NCBI GenBank assembly: GCA_036362985.1
Contig: JAYGXS010000004.1
Coordinates: 38,426,408-38,490,407, forward strand
Origin: Ligula intestinalis
Lineage: Eukaryota > Platyhelminthes > Cestoda > Diphyllobothriidea > Diphyllobothriidae
Direction: 5' to 3'
DNA length: 64,000 nucleotides
Position numbers and translations under genes: made by a program
The notes under the pieces: model-generated
Told to the model about the DNA's origin: nothing
Database searches by the model: none
What the model saw: only the letters and a program-made list of their open reading frames with translations
In this document: positions 9,573-21,400 of the stretch, one piece after another
How positions within the stretch are numbered: position 1 is the stretch's first letter
Layout of the letters: the number at the start of each line of letters is the position of its first letter

Positions 9573-11960
9573 ACTTGTACTTGTACTTATTACGGCTGCG
9601 ATCATGACTGACCTAGCCGGCCTCAATTATGTCCCGTATGGTGCTTCTCCAAGCGCGACGATCCGTGGCCACAGATCTGGACAGTTCGACCGAATACTGA
9701 ATGTCCGAGAGCCACTTCCATGTCCTGACGGACTAAGTCGAGCCAGGTTTTGAGTTGACCCCCTCTTCGACGTTTCCAATTATGCAATGGTTTCATGTCG
9801 GGGGCACTAGCACTGAGCTCTTGAGGTTGGCGACGAAGAACGCATCCAAACCACCTCAGCCGTCTTTCCTGAATGATCTGCGATATCCTTGTGTTTTTGT
9901 TTCACAGCGAGTGTGGACTGTCTCATTTGAAACGATGTCGGTGTGCTCAACTCGAAAGATTTTCCTCAGAAAGTAGTTGTCAAATACTTCCAGTTTCTGT
10001 TCATCCTCCACGCGCATAGCCCAACATTCGCATCCGAATAGGAGAATGGACCGCACAAGTGCACGGTACACGCGGATCTTTGTTGAGATAGAAATGTCGC
10101 GTCGGGTCCATAAACCCATCCGAAAGCTGGAGAACACTCGTCGTGCTGCGTCATTTCGGCAGACAATGTCATCCTTACTTTATCCATTCCGCAGCAACCT
10201 CGCTCCCAAGTATTTGAAACTGTCGACTTCTTCAAGTTGGCAGCCACTAATCTCGAGAGGTGCTTTCTCTTCGGTAGAGATGCAACATGAAAACACATTG
10301 GTCTTTCCAGCGTTTATGGACAAACTGACCGATTTCGCGACCTCGTTCACCCGTGACACCATAGACTGCAGATCGCCAAAGCTTGATGCTAGTAAAGCGA
10401 TATCATCGGCATAGTCAAGGTCAGTCAACCGGCGTCCGGGTGCAAGCTAAATACCGTCACATTCTTGTAGGGACTTCCTGAGAACCCAGTCAATGACGTA
10501 GTTAAAGATGGGCGACAGGAAAAAGCCTTGCCGAACGCCTGACCGAATAGCGAAGGGTTCTGAGAGGTTGTTGTGGACTAAAACCCGCGCAGTGGTGGAG
10601 CGGTAGTATGCCTTGATCATGGCAATTAGTTTTGGTGGTAAACCATCAAATGCCATTATCCTCCATAGGCAGTCACGATGGATGGAGTCAAACGCAGCGG
10701 CAAAGTCAACAACGCAGATGGCCGTTGGTTGTTGGCAGCTATGGCGGAATTCAAGGATCCGTCTCACTGTGAATATCTGATCCACACATCCACACCCAGC
10801 ACGAAATCCGGCCTGGTCGGATCGCGTTCTGGAGTCGCGCACAGACTGGAACCGCCTCAGGAGAACAATAGCTAAAATCTTCGCAGCAATGTCGATAAGG
10901 CTTATGCTGCAGTTCTTCTCACATTTTGTCTTGTCTACCTTCTTGTGGACACGCACAAGGATTCCTGGGCCCCAGTCGTCGGGAACAGCCTCGTCTCACC
11001 ATGCTTGTCCAATCACCTCATGGAGCCAAGGCACCAGTGTCGGCACAAGACTTGTAGATTTTAGTGGCAATGCCGTCCTCCCCAGGTGCCTTATTGTTGC
11101 GCAGCCTTTTTATGGCATCAGCGATTTCTGCTTCAGAAGACGGGTCGCATGGCACTGGATAAGTAAGAGATGGAGGAGGCTCGACTGTAGATGGGAGCAG
11201 GAGGCAGTGGGCTCCGTATCGAAGTTGAGGAGGTGCTTGAAGTGCTCACGCTATCGTTCGATCTTGGTCGCAGTGTCAGCAATAAAGCTGCCATTCAGAT
11301 CACGAACTGAGTCACTCAGTGAAGAAAGTCTACCACTAGCCTGGCGAATAAGTTGGTAGAGCTTTCGAGTATCACCAACATGCACGGCCTGCTCCATAGA
11401 GGTTGCAATTTCAGCCCAGTATTTCTTTCGGTCTTCTCTGGCCGATTTTGCCGTCATCTTTCTTAGTTGACGGAAAGAATCGTCATTACCGTCCCTAGCT
11501 TGGGATATCTCCGCAGACAACTGCAGGGTTCGTCTACTGATCCAATCACTGTGGCGCTGCTGGGTGCATCCAAGAATTTTCTCGGCTGCTCCATAGACTG
11601 ACGTTTTCAATGTGGACCATGGGTTACCCCTTTCGTTGTCGACGCGGGTCGGGAAACAGGACCGGATTTCTCTGCTTAGGGCTTTAGCGGTGTTGGGTTG
11701 CCGTGGCGACATCGAGGCGTCTAGCGCTTTGGGCGCAGATGAGTGGTGAGCTTTCAAGCGTGTGCGAACAAGAACGTGGTCAGAGCCATGGGCATTACCA
11801 GTCTCAGCACCGCGCAGCGACCACGTATCATGAACCCAGATGCGGAATCGTGAGCTGACTAAAAATATAGTTAATCTGACTGGCCGTATGGCCGTCGTTG
11901 GAGTGCCAGGTCAGCAAGTGTTTGTTGCGGTGATGGAAGCACGTTCTAAAGAAGTTCTTG
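9573..11960 (-). mobile_element. RTE-clade (SR2-like) LINE, 5'-truncated, nested in the gypsy element
   Basis: On the minus strand the order is: the tail of the APE endonuclease (about 11760-11960; HLLTWHSNDGHTASQINYI, GNAHGSDHVLVRTRLK), a linker (11251-11757; GDTRKLYQLIRQASG), then reverse transcriptase (10447-10956 and 10180-10428) with FDSIHRDCLWRIM, SGVRQGFFLSPIFNYVIDW and the catalytic YADD in LDYADDIALLASSFG, then the C-terminal part (9856-10137; ILLFGCECWAM, FLRKIFRVEH). The 3' end carries ACTTGTACTTGTACTT (as seen on the plus strand, about 9573-9588), the short terminal repeats typical of RTE elements. The frame is broken at about four places. Opposite orientation to the host gypsy element shows a later insertion. 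Confidence 0.85.
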
Positions 11961-12059
11961 CCCGTTAATGAGTCTTACTTCAACAAAAAGGCTTTTATAT
12001 AAGACATACGGTTATTGTGACAGTTCACGTAGCGCTTCCACACGCCACAGTTAAACACC

Positions 12060-15000
12060 CATTCATAATTTGGCTTCGTTCTACATAGGATGTGATCTTA
12101 GGAATCGACTGCCTTGCCAACCATGGCTGCTAGATTAACATTAAAAGACGGACAATCAAATTCTCTTCTGCGGCCGTTGGACAAGAACAGCAGCCCCCTG
12201 CATTTGAAGGAATCGCTATCTGCGCCGCTATCAAGGAGCCGGTTAGAATAACACCAACGTGGATCGATTATATCCTGTCACAACAGTTCGCAGAAGGCTC
12301 CAGTCGAGTGGTCCTTAAACGTTTGTTTTTGGGTTTCCAAGGTATTTTCGCTTGAGACGACTACTCCCTCAGTGGGACGAATCACATTCGTCACGCCATC
12401 GGCACAGCCAAACCTGTCTGGCAACCTCAGCGGCGAATCCCAGTCTAGTATCAAGGTGAGATCCGTGACCCCTTGGATAACATACTAGAGAACGGTGTCA
12501 TCAGGCCATCCCTTTCTCTATGGACCTCCCCTGTTACATTGGTTCCTCAAAATGATGATAAATTGCGTTTCTGTATTGACTATAGACGCGTCAATGCACT
12601 CACGACTCGTGATTCATTCCCACTGCCACACATTGAGTGCATATTTCATTCACTAGCCCGGTTGAAGTGGTTTTCCCTATTAGGTTACTGGCAAGTGGAG
12701 CTCGAACCAACGGATCGCCAAAAGACGGCATTTATCCTACCACAAGGACTGTTTGAGTTCGAGGCGATGCCCTTGGCCTTTGCAATCCGGTTATCGCTTT
12801 GCAATGGTTAATGCAAGTCTTTTTGGCCCACCTCTACCTTCGCCATTGCCTTATTTACCTGGATGGAAATATTGTCTTCGGCAGGTCGATCGAACAGCTA
12901 AATGAAAACATACGTGCTGTGTTATTAGCCCTTCGCGAGGCGGGTCTGCGGCTCAACCCAAACAATGCCACTGCCTATGCAGTCAGGTAACCTTCCTAGG
13001 CCATGAATTCTCAGCTACCGGCATGTGCGTGTCCGAAGAGAATATATACGCCATCCGCTGCTGGCCTTTATCCTCAAATTCCACCGAAATTCGACAATTT
13101 AAACGCCTTACGTCTTCCTATCGATATTTCATCCTCAATTTCGCGAACATAGCGCGACCTCTACATCGTCTCATGGAGAAAAGACGTAAATTACTTTGTT
13201 CCGAGGACTGTTACGAGAATCTAAAATCCCGCCTCATTACATTACCTGTGCTCTCACTACTTAACATGGCAGCAGATGCGTCGCTTTTCATCTTAGATAC
13301 GGATGCCAGCGCTTTCGCGATGTGAGCTGTATTATCGCAAGTCAACGACAAGAGTAAGCAGGAACCCATTTGTTTTGGTAGTAAGACTAGTGAAACCAGA
13401 AAGAAATTATTGCACCTATCGTCGCGAATTATTAGCTATTATAACATTCGTTAAGCGGTTCCGCCCATATTTCCTTGGCAAACCCTTTGTGGTACGCTCA
13501 GACCATAAGACCCTCCAGTGGTTACAAAATACGAAAGACGCAGAAGGCCAACTGGCGCGCTAGCAGGAGATTTTACAAGAGTACTCGTTTACTTGCGTTT
13601 ACTGAGCTAGGATACAACATGCTAATGCTGACACTCTCTCTAGAATCCCGCCCCCCAACACTATTTTTATGGATCTTCCTTCTAATATATATTCTGTAAA
13701 TGCAGTCTATGCTAGTAAAACAACCCGGCACCATTGAGTGGTTGTCCACAGCACCGACCCCGACACTGCAGTAGTTTATGACCACCTATCTCGCGCTCAG
13801 CATTGGCAAGTACAGCGATTTACACGGTTCTTCTAAGGTAGCTTACGCTATCGGTAACCAGTGGTCTTGCCTCATGGAGAATGAAACTTTGCTCCTGCGA
13901 GACGAGGTAATCCGTAAGAGTCGAGAAGTTGTCCCTGTTAGCCTGATCCTTTCAGTGCTCACAGACCTACATAGCGAACTGGACCATGTTGAATGAAGCA
14001 GCAGCTCTTCAACAATTCTGGTAACCGAAACTTAACCAACAAATCGCTACTTTCTGCAACATCTGTGGCATGAGTGCCGCCATCGAGTCCCCCAACCAGC
14101 GCCCACGAGCCCCGCTGCAAAACATGTCTACCAGTTTTCCGTTTCAACATTTTTGCCTGGATATCGTCGGTCTCCTTCCGTTCACCACATCGATTTATCC
14201 CAATCATGGTCAATTACTACACCAAATGGGCATACGCGGTACCCCTTCTATGACAGGATGCAGTTTCTGTGACAACAGCCCTGTTTAACAATTGGATTTG
14301 CCGTTTCAGAACATTTTTGTCTATTCACTCCGTTTGTGGAGCAAACGTTGAAAGCTGACTGTTACATAAGTTGTGCGATCAGCTCGACATGTACAAGATC
14401 TGAACGACTCCCGGATACCCGGAGGGAAATGGCCAGGTCGAAAGAACAGACCGCACACTCACTCAACTTTGGAAGGCCTTTGAGGAAGAGACGCACTCCC
14501 GTAGTTAGGATAAACGCCTGCCATGTGCTATGATGGCTTATCGTGCCGCGGAACTTTCTTCGACCGGATACATCCTATTCTTTATGCTCACGGGGCGCCA
14601 TTTCCGATTGCCCTTAGATTCTCGTTTACCAGTTAAAATACCCTCCGAATACACCGGGTGCATGCGTTTGAAAACTCCAGGAACTCCTTCGGTCTACTTA
14701 CAACCTTGCACGCGAACACTTAGGTGCTGTGGCGGATCGAAATTTGTTTATTTCGATAGACAAGTTAATGGTACACCCTATCAATTAGGTGATTTGGTGT
14801 GGTGCTACGGACCGGTCCCACCTTTGGGTACTTCAGCCAAATTTTGCTACCCTTAAGAAGGCCATATGGTATCGAGAATGTTCACCATCCTACTACTGGT
14901 GTTCTCCGCGACGCATCCATGCCGGATAGCCCATCGTTAAACATCCATTTTGGTAATCTTAAGCCATTCCCGGGCCGACTACCTACCGCCACAGACTCTT

Positions 15001-15070
15001 CACTTCCTATTGTTCCCTCAAGCTTAGTATCCGTACCAGTTAGAGAGGAGACCGCCCTGTGGAGGGGAGT
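12060..15070 (+). pseudogene. pol remnant of the old gypsy element (protease tail, RT, RNase H, integrase)
   Basis: The protease tail reads WDVILGIDCLANHG near 12090. RT runs from about 12470, with CIDYRRVNALTTRDSFPLP. The catalytic box is changed to YLDG (near 12857), where YLDD is expected. RNase H follows near 13300-13560 (NYCTYRRELLAIITFVKRF). Integrase pieces lie at 13870-14860 (VLTDLHSELDHVE, FCNICG, ALMAYRAA-like MMAYRAAELSSTGYILF, YQLGDLVW). Stops occur throughout. Confidence 0.7.
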
Positions 15071-15501
15071 ATGTAACGGCTCCACTTTTGAATCGGGTGC
15101 GTGACTCAGCACAGAGCTCCATGGGGACGAGCTACAGTAGCGGCTTTTTGTCGTTCTTCAGCAGGAGACAACGCAGAGGAGACAGACGCAATGGAGGTTC
15201 TTCCGTCCAATCCCAGGAGTGAACCCTCTTTTTATCATCCTTGGACTTCTACAGTTAATTCGACACTATTGTAGTTAGTCTCACCTCCTCCAGTTATACG
15301 TTTTGTGTTACATTCGTACTATACTATCCTCACCCTTATTAATTTCTTGGAGTGTTGAACTCAGCAAGCAACTGTATTAAAGAATGTCTGTCCCGGATGA
15401 GCAAGTTAACGATATCCCCTCGTGACCAAGCAGCTGGTACGAAGCTACAGGAGTCATCCTAGATTGAAAGTTCCAAGAAAAGAAACGGCCAGGCTGTTAC
15501 A
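15059..15501 (+). repeat. Polypurine tract and 3' LTR of the old gypsy element
   Basis: GTGGAGGGGAG (15059-15069) is a polypurine tract, and the LTR begins TGTAACGG at 15072. It ends near ...CTGTTACA at 15501, matching ...CTGCTATA at 8671. No target duplication can be seen. Confidence 0.7.
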
Positions 15502-15544
15502 CAAAACTTTGACTTGTAGACTGCCATATTCTCCCTCAATACAT

Positions 15545-15640
15545 ATGAAAAAAGGCTTGTCGGAAAAAAGATATACTTGTGAACTTTCAAGCAGGTAGAC
15601 TTACCCGTCGTCAGACTAAATGAAAAAAAGTAGAAATTGA
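15545..15640 (-). repeat. Copy 1 of a dispersed ~100-bp repeat with a CTGAYGA...GAAA core
   Basis: On the minus strand it reads CTGACGACGGGTAAGTCTAC, then CTGCTTGAAAGTT. A second copy is at 34303-34400 with CTGATGACGGG and ACCTGCTTGAAAATT. The stem CGGGT/ACCTG can form in both. Three extra bases lie between the stem and GAAA, so it is not a standard hammerhead core. Confidence 0.6.
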
Positions 15641-16441
15641 AATAGCCAGTTAAAGCCAGTTGGTGCGACAGGACAGACAAGGACAGGCGTGCAGGCAACG
15701 TATGGAGGGAGAGGCGATGGACGCGGTTGCGGTAGAAGTTGGGGTGGGGGGAGGAGGGTGAGCACTGCTACGGCTCTGTGTCTAGGAAGGGGAGGGGTTG
15801 GCGATTCAATGTGACAGGCGATGTACCGTGTTCAGACGTGTTTCGGGATTTTCAACTTTTGTTCGCTGTGTTCGGGTTGGAGGTAGTGCGTCAGTACTAG
15901 TAAACGTGGTCCAGCATACATTAGCTTGTCCCGGGATTTTCGGCTGTCATTCGTTGTGTGCGCGATAGGGGAGGCGAGACAGTGACTAGACGGAGTCAGT
16001 TAGAGCGATCATCTGCCTTCCATAACATGCTTACTGAATTGCATATTTTCATTTGAAACTGTTCTACAGTCTTCATCAGCTGGTATATGCGAAAGGTCTG
16101 ACAATTTCCACTTTGAATTCAACATATTATAGTTAAGGAAAACAGATTTCCTCTATACACCTCACCTTCAGACGGATTTATGGCCTTTGACCTTTTTAAT
16201 TCCTTTTAATTATGAGAGTCACCCAACAGTTTTGATTGCATGTGCCCAGTATTCGGGGTTGAATGACTCTGTTCAAGGTCAGTAACCAGCGTCTCACTAC
16301 TTTTTTGGTCAATGAAGTCGTCTTTAAGGGTTGCGCATCGTACTTATGTTTTATATATATTTTAGTAGTTGACGGAAGCCAGTTAAATATAACACTACCA
16401 GTAAAATATCTTTCCTGATTTCTCCAGATATCTCTTTACCA
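15640..16441. other. Upstream region of the C1orf50-like gene
   Basis: No coding region is seen. Purine-rich tracts near 15735-15800 stand out. On the minus strand at about 16035-16074 there is another CTGATGA followed by a hairpin (ACTGT/ACAGT) and TTTCAAATG, a possible decayed hammerhead-like motif. A splice acceptor, TTTCTCCAG, ends at 16427. Confidence 0.4.
16426..16427 (+). other. 3' splice acceptor 14 nt before the C1orf50 start codon
   Basis: TTTCCTGATTTCTCCAG precedes the ATG at 16442 by 14 bases. It can accept a 5' UTR exon or a spliced leader. Confidence 0.5.
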
Positions 16442-17032
16442 ATGGAATCTGAAGACTTCCAAGATAGAGTAGCCCTGGACCGACTCAGAAGAACGAAAAT
16501 CTCCAGCAGTGCAGATCTTATGGAACTGGCAGTAGCCGTTCAGAACGCCTGTGAAGCAATGAACGCCACCACCAATACTAAGTTACGAGAGGTTGTGGAA
16601 CAGATGCTTGTTCTCAAGGTAAAATATATCTTTCCACACCGATAATTGGGTTTAGGAAAGAGCCATAAAAATACTGCAAGACGCTAAATTGAACACTGAG
16701 CTACACAGCGCTGCCTGCAACTTAGTAAAGAAACCCGGTCAGCTCTACTACTTTTATGAGAAGCCGCGTACTGGCGAGAAAATCCTCTCACTTATTTCTC
16801 CAGAGGTTAGTCGTCCTCAAACGACTTGCTCACTCTTTATTTACTTCAGGAATGGGGTGGCCGCTGTCCTTTCTCATATTTCGGAGCTTATCGTCTGCAA
16901 GCCGATCAAACCTGGACCGCTCCGGAAAACAGCAAACGCGAGCAAGAGGTGGACACCATCGTAGCTCGCCTGCGTTCTTCCGATAATGCTCAGTCGCTAA
17001 AAATGCTGGCTGCCGATGAATCGCATGCATAA
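16442..17032 (+). CDS. C1orf50: DUF2452 family protein, C1orf50 homologue (3 exons, 169 aa)
   Basis: Exons are 16442-16618, 16656-16805 and 16850-17032. Introns of 37 nt (16619-16655, GTAAAA...TTTAG) and 44 nt (16806-16849, GTTAGT...TTCAG) are both phase 0. The product is 169 residues. Conserved DUF2452 blocks are LMELAVAVQNACEAMNA, the heptad-like KLREVVEQMLVLKERAIKIL, HSAACNLVKKPGQLYYFYEK, and after intron 2 EWGGRCPFSYFGAYRLQADQ TWT. These match the order in human C1orf50 (helix, then HHVACNIVKKPG, then EWG..CPH..LGAYKLQ). The family is conserved in animals, but its biochemical role is not established. The start is the first ATG after a splice acceptor. Poly(A) signals AATAAA lie at 17142 and 17237. 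Nothing is broken, so it is probably expressed. Confidence 0.87.
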
Positions 17033-17141
17033 CTTGCCAAAGATACGTACGCCCTGTGATGTGTACTGATAGTTGCAGCGGAGAGACCACAGGATTTCCA
17101 AATGAATTTATTTTCTATCGATGAATCCCTTCTCGAAGCTA

Positions 17142-17242
17142 AATAAATGACCCTGACTGCAGCTCATTATTGACAACGGGCAAATTTGCACACCCGCACC
17201 ACCTAGACCATCAGCAAGTACGAACATACACCTTAAAATAAA
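17142..17242 (+). terminator. Polyadenylation signals of the C1orf50-like gene
   Basis: AATAAA occurs at 17142-17147 and again at 17237-17242, 110 and 205 bases after the stop codon. Confidence 0.5.
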
Positions 17243-17249
17243 TATAATC

Positions 17250-18053
17250 AATCGGCTTCTTCTTATTTCCTGTGCTTCAGCGCCCCCGCAACAAGGAATC
17301 ACACCAAATAGTCTGGCACTCCCGTAGCCGGTTTAAACATATATCCCTTCTTACACTGAAGAGATATAAATCTTGCTTTTTGCTTCGCTTTTCTTTACAA
17401 ATATTATGCTTCGTGTTATAGCCATTTGGTCGACTTGTGTCTCGTGTGCTTACCTCGTACTAGGTCGTTTTTTACATGCTGCCACGTATATCAATTTTTC
17501 CAACACTCCCTATGAGTTACGACTGCAGTTGAATAGGATTACCGTAAGATGTACCTTAACAGCAGCTAACTCACTCTCTTCTCGTGCTCACAATACCCAG
17601 CAGCGGATGAAGGCGTTGTAAACCTCGAAACGCAAATCTGTTGCAGTCGGGCGTGTCCTCAACGGAAAAAATCAAGTTCCGAGATCGTGGTCATCACGAG
17701 TTTTTTCTGTTGCTCGTGCAGTCAGCACAAAAAAGTGGACAGATTGACTGGACCAAGTGGCGCAGTGTAAAATTATGCTCGGTAGAATTAGCGAGTCGTA
17801 GTTTCACGCGCCACAGTCTTCCCTGCCTCCAAAGTTCTCCTCCCACTTCGTACCGATAATTATTTTGTTAAATTTAACATTCTTTGGAATTATGTCTTAC
17901 TTTGCACCCGCCACTATTTGACATAGGTCTACTATTTGAACTATTTGGGAATTGCAGAAAGGGTAAGCAGGGCTGGATCACGGAGTTTTAATGTATTAAT
18001 CTCAACCAAACGAAGGATAATACGAAGGAAATGATCTTCATTACGGTGGTAAA
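17250..18053. other. Intergenic interval between convergent genes
   Basis: Short open frames at 17373-17621 and 17641-17859 show no recognisable domain. On the minus strand ATTAAA near 17989 lies about 60 bases beyond the CCDC103 stop codon and may be its poly(A) signal. Confidence 0.45.
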
Positions 18054-18467
18054 TTAAGGCATGTCTGGTTCTTGTGTCAGCAGTGGCACACACCACTTTT
18101 CGGCTAACTCTGCTCGCCCGGACTCCTCAACTGACAAATGGGCGATGATGCTTCTAGCGGTCGCCTTCTCCTCGTCAGTGAGAAACATAAGCGTCGTTTC
18201 AAAATTTGCCGATCTGCCAATGACGGTCATCATTGTGGCCACAATACCCATCACGCCTTCAAGGTTGCTACTAGTGACCAACCACAGCAAAACCTCCAGA
18301 ACTTGTGAGAGGATAGTCAGTCCGCGACCGGAAGAGAAAAGTGCCCCAATTAGAGTCGGGGCTTGATGCAGTAGAAGTCCGCCGCGGTGCTCCAATGCGT
18401 CTGAGTTGTCTCCATTCCCATGGTTTCGCCAGGCTCGTAGAAATTGTTCGGGTGACTCACATACGGT
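18054..18467 (-). CDS. CCDC103: CCDC103 exon 3 (C-terminal RPAP3_C-like domain)
   Basis: It is open from the acceptor AATTAAAG|ACC at 18467 to the TAA at 18056-18054, 137 residues. Hydrophobic helices such as LTILSQVLEVLLWLV and VMGIVATMMTVIGRS precede FETTLMFLTDEEKATARSI, the pattern of the RPAP3_C domain shared by RPAP3, SPAG1 and CCDC103. FLRAWRNHG matches the FYRDWRRHL of human CCDC103 best. The acceptor lacks a good pyrimidine tract. Confidence 0.85.
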   Translation of the reverse strand, partial: TVCESPEQFLRAWRNHGNGDNSDALEHRGGLLLHQAPTLIGALFSSGRGLTILSQVLEVLLWLVTSSNLEGVMGIVATMMTVIGRSANFETTLMFLTDEEKATARSIIAHLSVEESGRAELAEKWCVPLLTQEPDMP

Positions 18468-21400
18468 CTTTAATTAACGAAACCGGAGGTGAATGACAAA
18501 TAGATTCTAAGCAGAGTGTATGGCAACTTTGCTACCTCATGAAATGTCAATGAAAATGTCGAAATGTGTATTCAATAGTAACAGAGTAGTTTGGTGGGAC
18601 CTGAAAGCGTTCGCTCGCCAAAATTGTGTTCTGAATTATCTCATGGGAATTTTCGCAACTTTGAAACAGTTTAAGGATCCCGCGGTGTTAAAGGCACTCA
18701 GTGGGTACCTAAGATTCAACACCAAACTTGCAGAGGTGAAAGTACTGGTCAGCTTTATTTGAGACTGCATAGAGAGAAATGAATATCCGAAGGAATATTG
18801 GAAAGCTTTACGAAGGAACCATACAGTTATCAACACAGAAACTCTTAGAAGATACGCCAAGAACCAAATGGAAAGCACTCGAGTAAAGATTGATGAACTG
18901 GAGCGTCACGTGTGTCAACGCGCTGCCGTTCTAGACACTTTGACCGAGGAAGAAAAACAGGAATCCAGCAACTCCTTGCATATTATAGGAATAAAACGTT
19001 GGGATGCCAAGAGATCGTCACTCCTTCAGAAGGTACAAGAAATCAAACCACAGTCAAAATTCCCCAAAAATCCACAGCGCTATGTCCACAACTACTCTTC
19101 TCTAACACTTGATACAACTCTACTCGAAGCAATATCACTGGGTCCGAAATTCTGCATACCTAGGCGAAAGGTTGATCAGTTAGAACTAGAAACCCAGTTT
19201 CAGAATCTCTACAATCAAGTTTATGACCTCAAGCCGATCTCCGCTGATAGTGTCCAGCACTTCAAATCAACACTGGTGAATTGTAGTTACCAGTACTTGA
19301 ACCGGAGGCTAATAAATCGCAGAATACTGACAAAAGTACACATAGACAAGTTAAAACAACTGAGAGCAAACAAGGAGATATTGGTTACTAAACCAGACAA
19401 AGGAACAGGCGTCGTTCTAATGAACAGATCGGACTACGTTACCAAGATGCAGACCATACTATCAGATACGAGGAAATTTAAGAAGGTAGACCAAGAAAAA
19501 GATTGTACGGATGAAGTTTAGGTACACCTGACCGGCTGCTTATGAAGACTACACACGGCAGGATTTATAAGTGACCGAGACCTGGAAAATTTACGACCAG
19601 TAGGCACGCACATTCCCCGTTTATATCGTCTACCTAAGATCCACAAGAATGGGCTGCCAGTTCGCCCGATTTTAGAAATGAGAAACTCGCCGTATCATGC
19701 AATAGCGAAGTGGTTGGCAGAGAAATTCAAGCCCATGCAGCAACAGCTGGCACCACATAGCTATCAAAATACGTTCCAATTTATCGATGGCATCAAGGAC
19801 ATGAACTTGAACGGCATGATGATGATATCCCTAGACGTCTCATCACTGTATACAAACGTTCCAGTAACAGAAACAGTCGACTATATCTGCGACTTCGTAG
19901 TGGCAAATCAAATAGACGTAGGAATACCATCTGACGTATTAAGGGAACTATTACTCAAATGCACATAAAATGTGCAATTCCTTTTTGACAACCAACTATA
20001 CAGACAAATAGACGGCGTCGCTATGGGCTCGCCTCTCAGGCCTCTCTTGGCCAACATCTTCATGGGCAAACTGGAAAAATTTCAACTCAAAAAGCAGATC
20101 CATGAGTTAACACACTATGGCTGATATGTCGATAATATCTTCGCCATCGCCCCAGCAGATACTAATGTAAATGCACTTCTACATACTGTTAATCAAGCAC
20201 ACCCCTCCAGGAAATTCACCTTGGAGGTGGAGACGGCAGGTTCGCTTCCTTTCTTGGAGGTCCTCCTAAGTCGAAGACCTGACAGTAGCATCCAAAGGAG
20301 CGTCTACCGAAAGAAAACCTGGTCCGGACAGTATACAAACTTTAACAGTTTTGTACCTATCCAACAGAAGCGTAACTTAGTCCGCTGCTTAATGCAAAGA
20401 GCCAGAAAAATCTGCTCAGCTGACACTATTGAAATGGAGCTCCAGAAACTCCAGGACGTGCTTCGAGAGAACGGATATCCAGACAGATTCATCATAAAGA
20501 ATATGATGAAGAAAGGAACAAAGCCCACTACACCCACGGTGGAAAAGAAGACGCTATTCCTCAAAGTCCCTTTTCAAGGAGATGCAGCAAGCGAACTCTT
20601 AAGCAGATGCCTCAAGCAAGCCGTAGCGCAAACCTTCCCAGCAGCGAAAATTCAGGTGTTATTTTCAACCAACCCGATACTGCACGGTGAGGGTAAGGAT
20701 AAGCTGCCAATTCAGACAACTTCTATGTGTATCTACTCATTTACTTGCTCCTGTGGAGCTGGTTATATCGGTCGCACGAGTAGGCGCTTATCTAAAAGAA
20801 TACGGGAACACCTCCCGGCATGGCTAGCCAAAGGTGAGACCAAAAGCATAAAAAGGTTTACCCTCGCACACATGGTTGACACCGGACATGGTGTGGACCC
20901 AAGCGAAGCCTTTAAGGTAATAACAGAGTACTCAAGTAAGGTTGTAATCTCACTCAGTACTTTAGTCACAACAATGCCGGGCTTTGAACGAGTTTGTTTC
21001 ACCTGAAAAAAAATTACATTCTGCGAAAAACGACAGGTTGGGCGGTATACATTTTTCTCACTATTCTTTTCAATGTTTTTGTACATTCAAATATATTTTA
21101 TCGAAAAAACTTATCCAAAATACTCTTTTACTCATTTGGCAGGAAGCTACACCTTTTTACGTTTTTTTTCTCCGATAGAGGGTATCTTTCTGGTTTTGAA
21201 AGTTTATAAATTGTCGAATTACTTCTGTGATGTGCCCATGTTGACCAGCTTCTTGAATTTACAAGCAGCGTTTATAAATCGGAAGATAAGACGCTTTATG
21301 AATGGACAATAAACGATCTTAATTCCATAATTATAAATCTTTTCTGAAATCGAAGAATACTGTATCTTCAAGTATCAAATTCGAAGACGGTAAATCCTCT

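Larger units (their letters stand above)
8244..15501 (+). mobile_element. Old Ty3/gypsy (CsRn1-like) LTR retrotransposon, disrupted by a nested antisense RTE LINE
   Basis: Two direct repeats of about 430 bp flank a degraded gag-pol. Shared LTR blocks include ACTCAGCAAG, GTAACTGTATAAAA/GCAACTGTATTAAA and GGATGAGCAAGTTAA. The internal order is gag remnant, protease tail, RT, RNase H, integrase, as in gypsy elements. RT blocks (DSFPLPHIE, ADRQ-like TDRQKTAFILPQGLFEFEAMP) match the better kept element at 54151-59157. Many stops and frameshifts show age. The LINE at about 9573-11960 interrupts it between gag and protease. The CsRn1 assignment is from resemblance only. Confidence 0.8.

Noticed and set aside
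18054..18467. Assignment to RPAP3 or SPAG1 instead of CCDC103
   Set aside because: They share the C-terminal domain, but exons 1 and 2 give the CCDC103 coiled coil, there are no TPR repeats, and the total length fits CCDC103.
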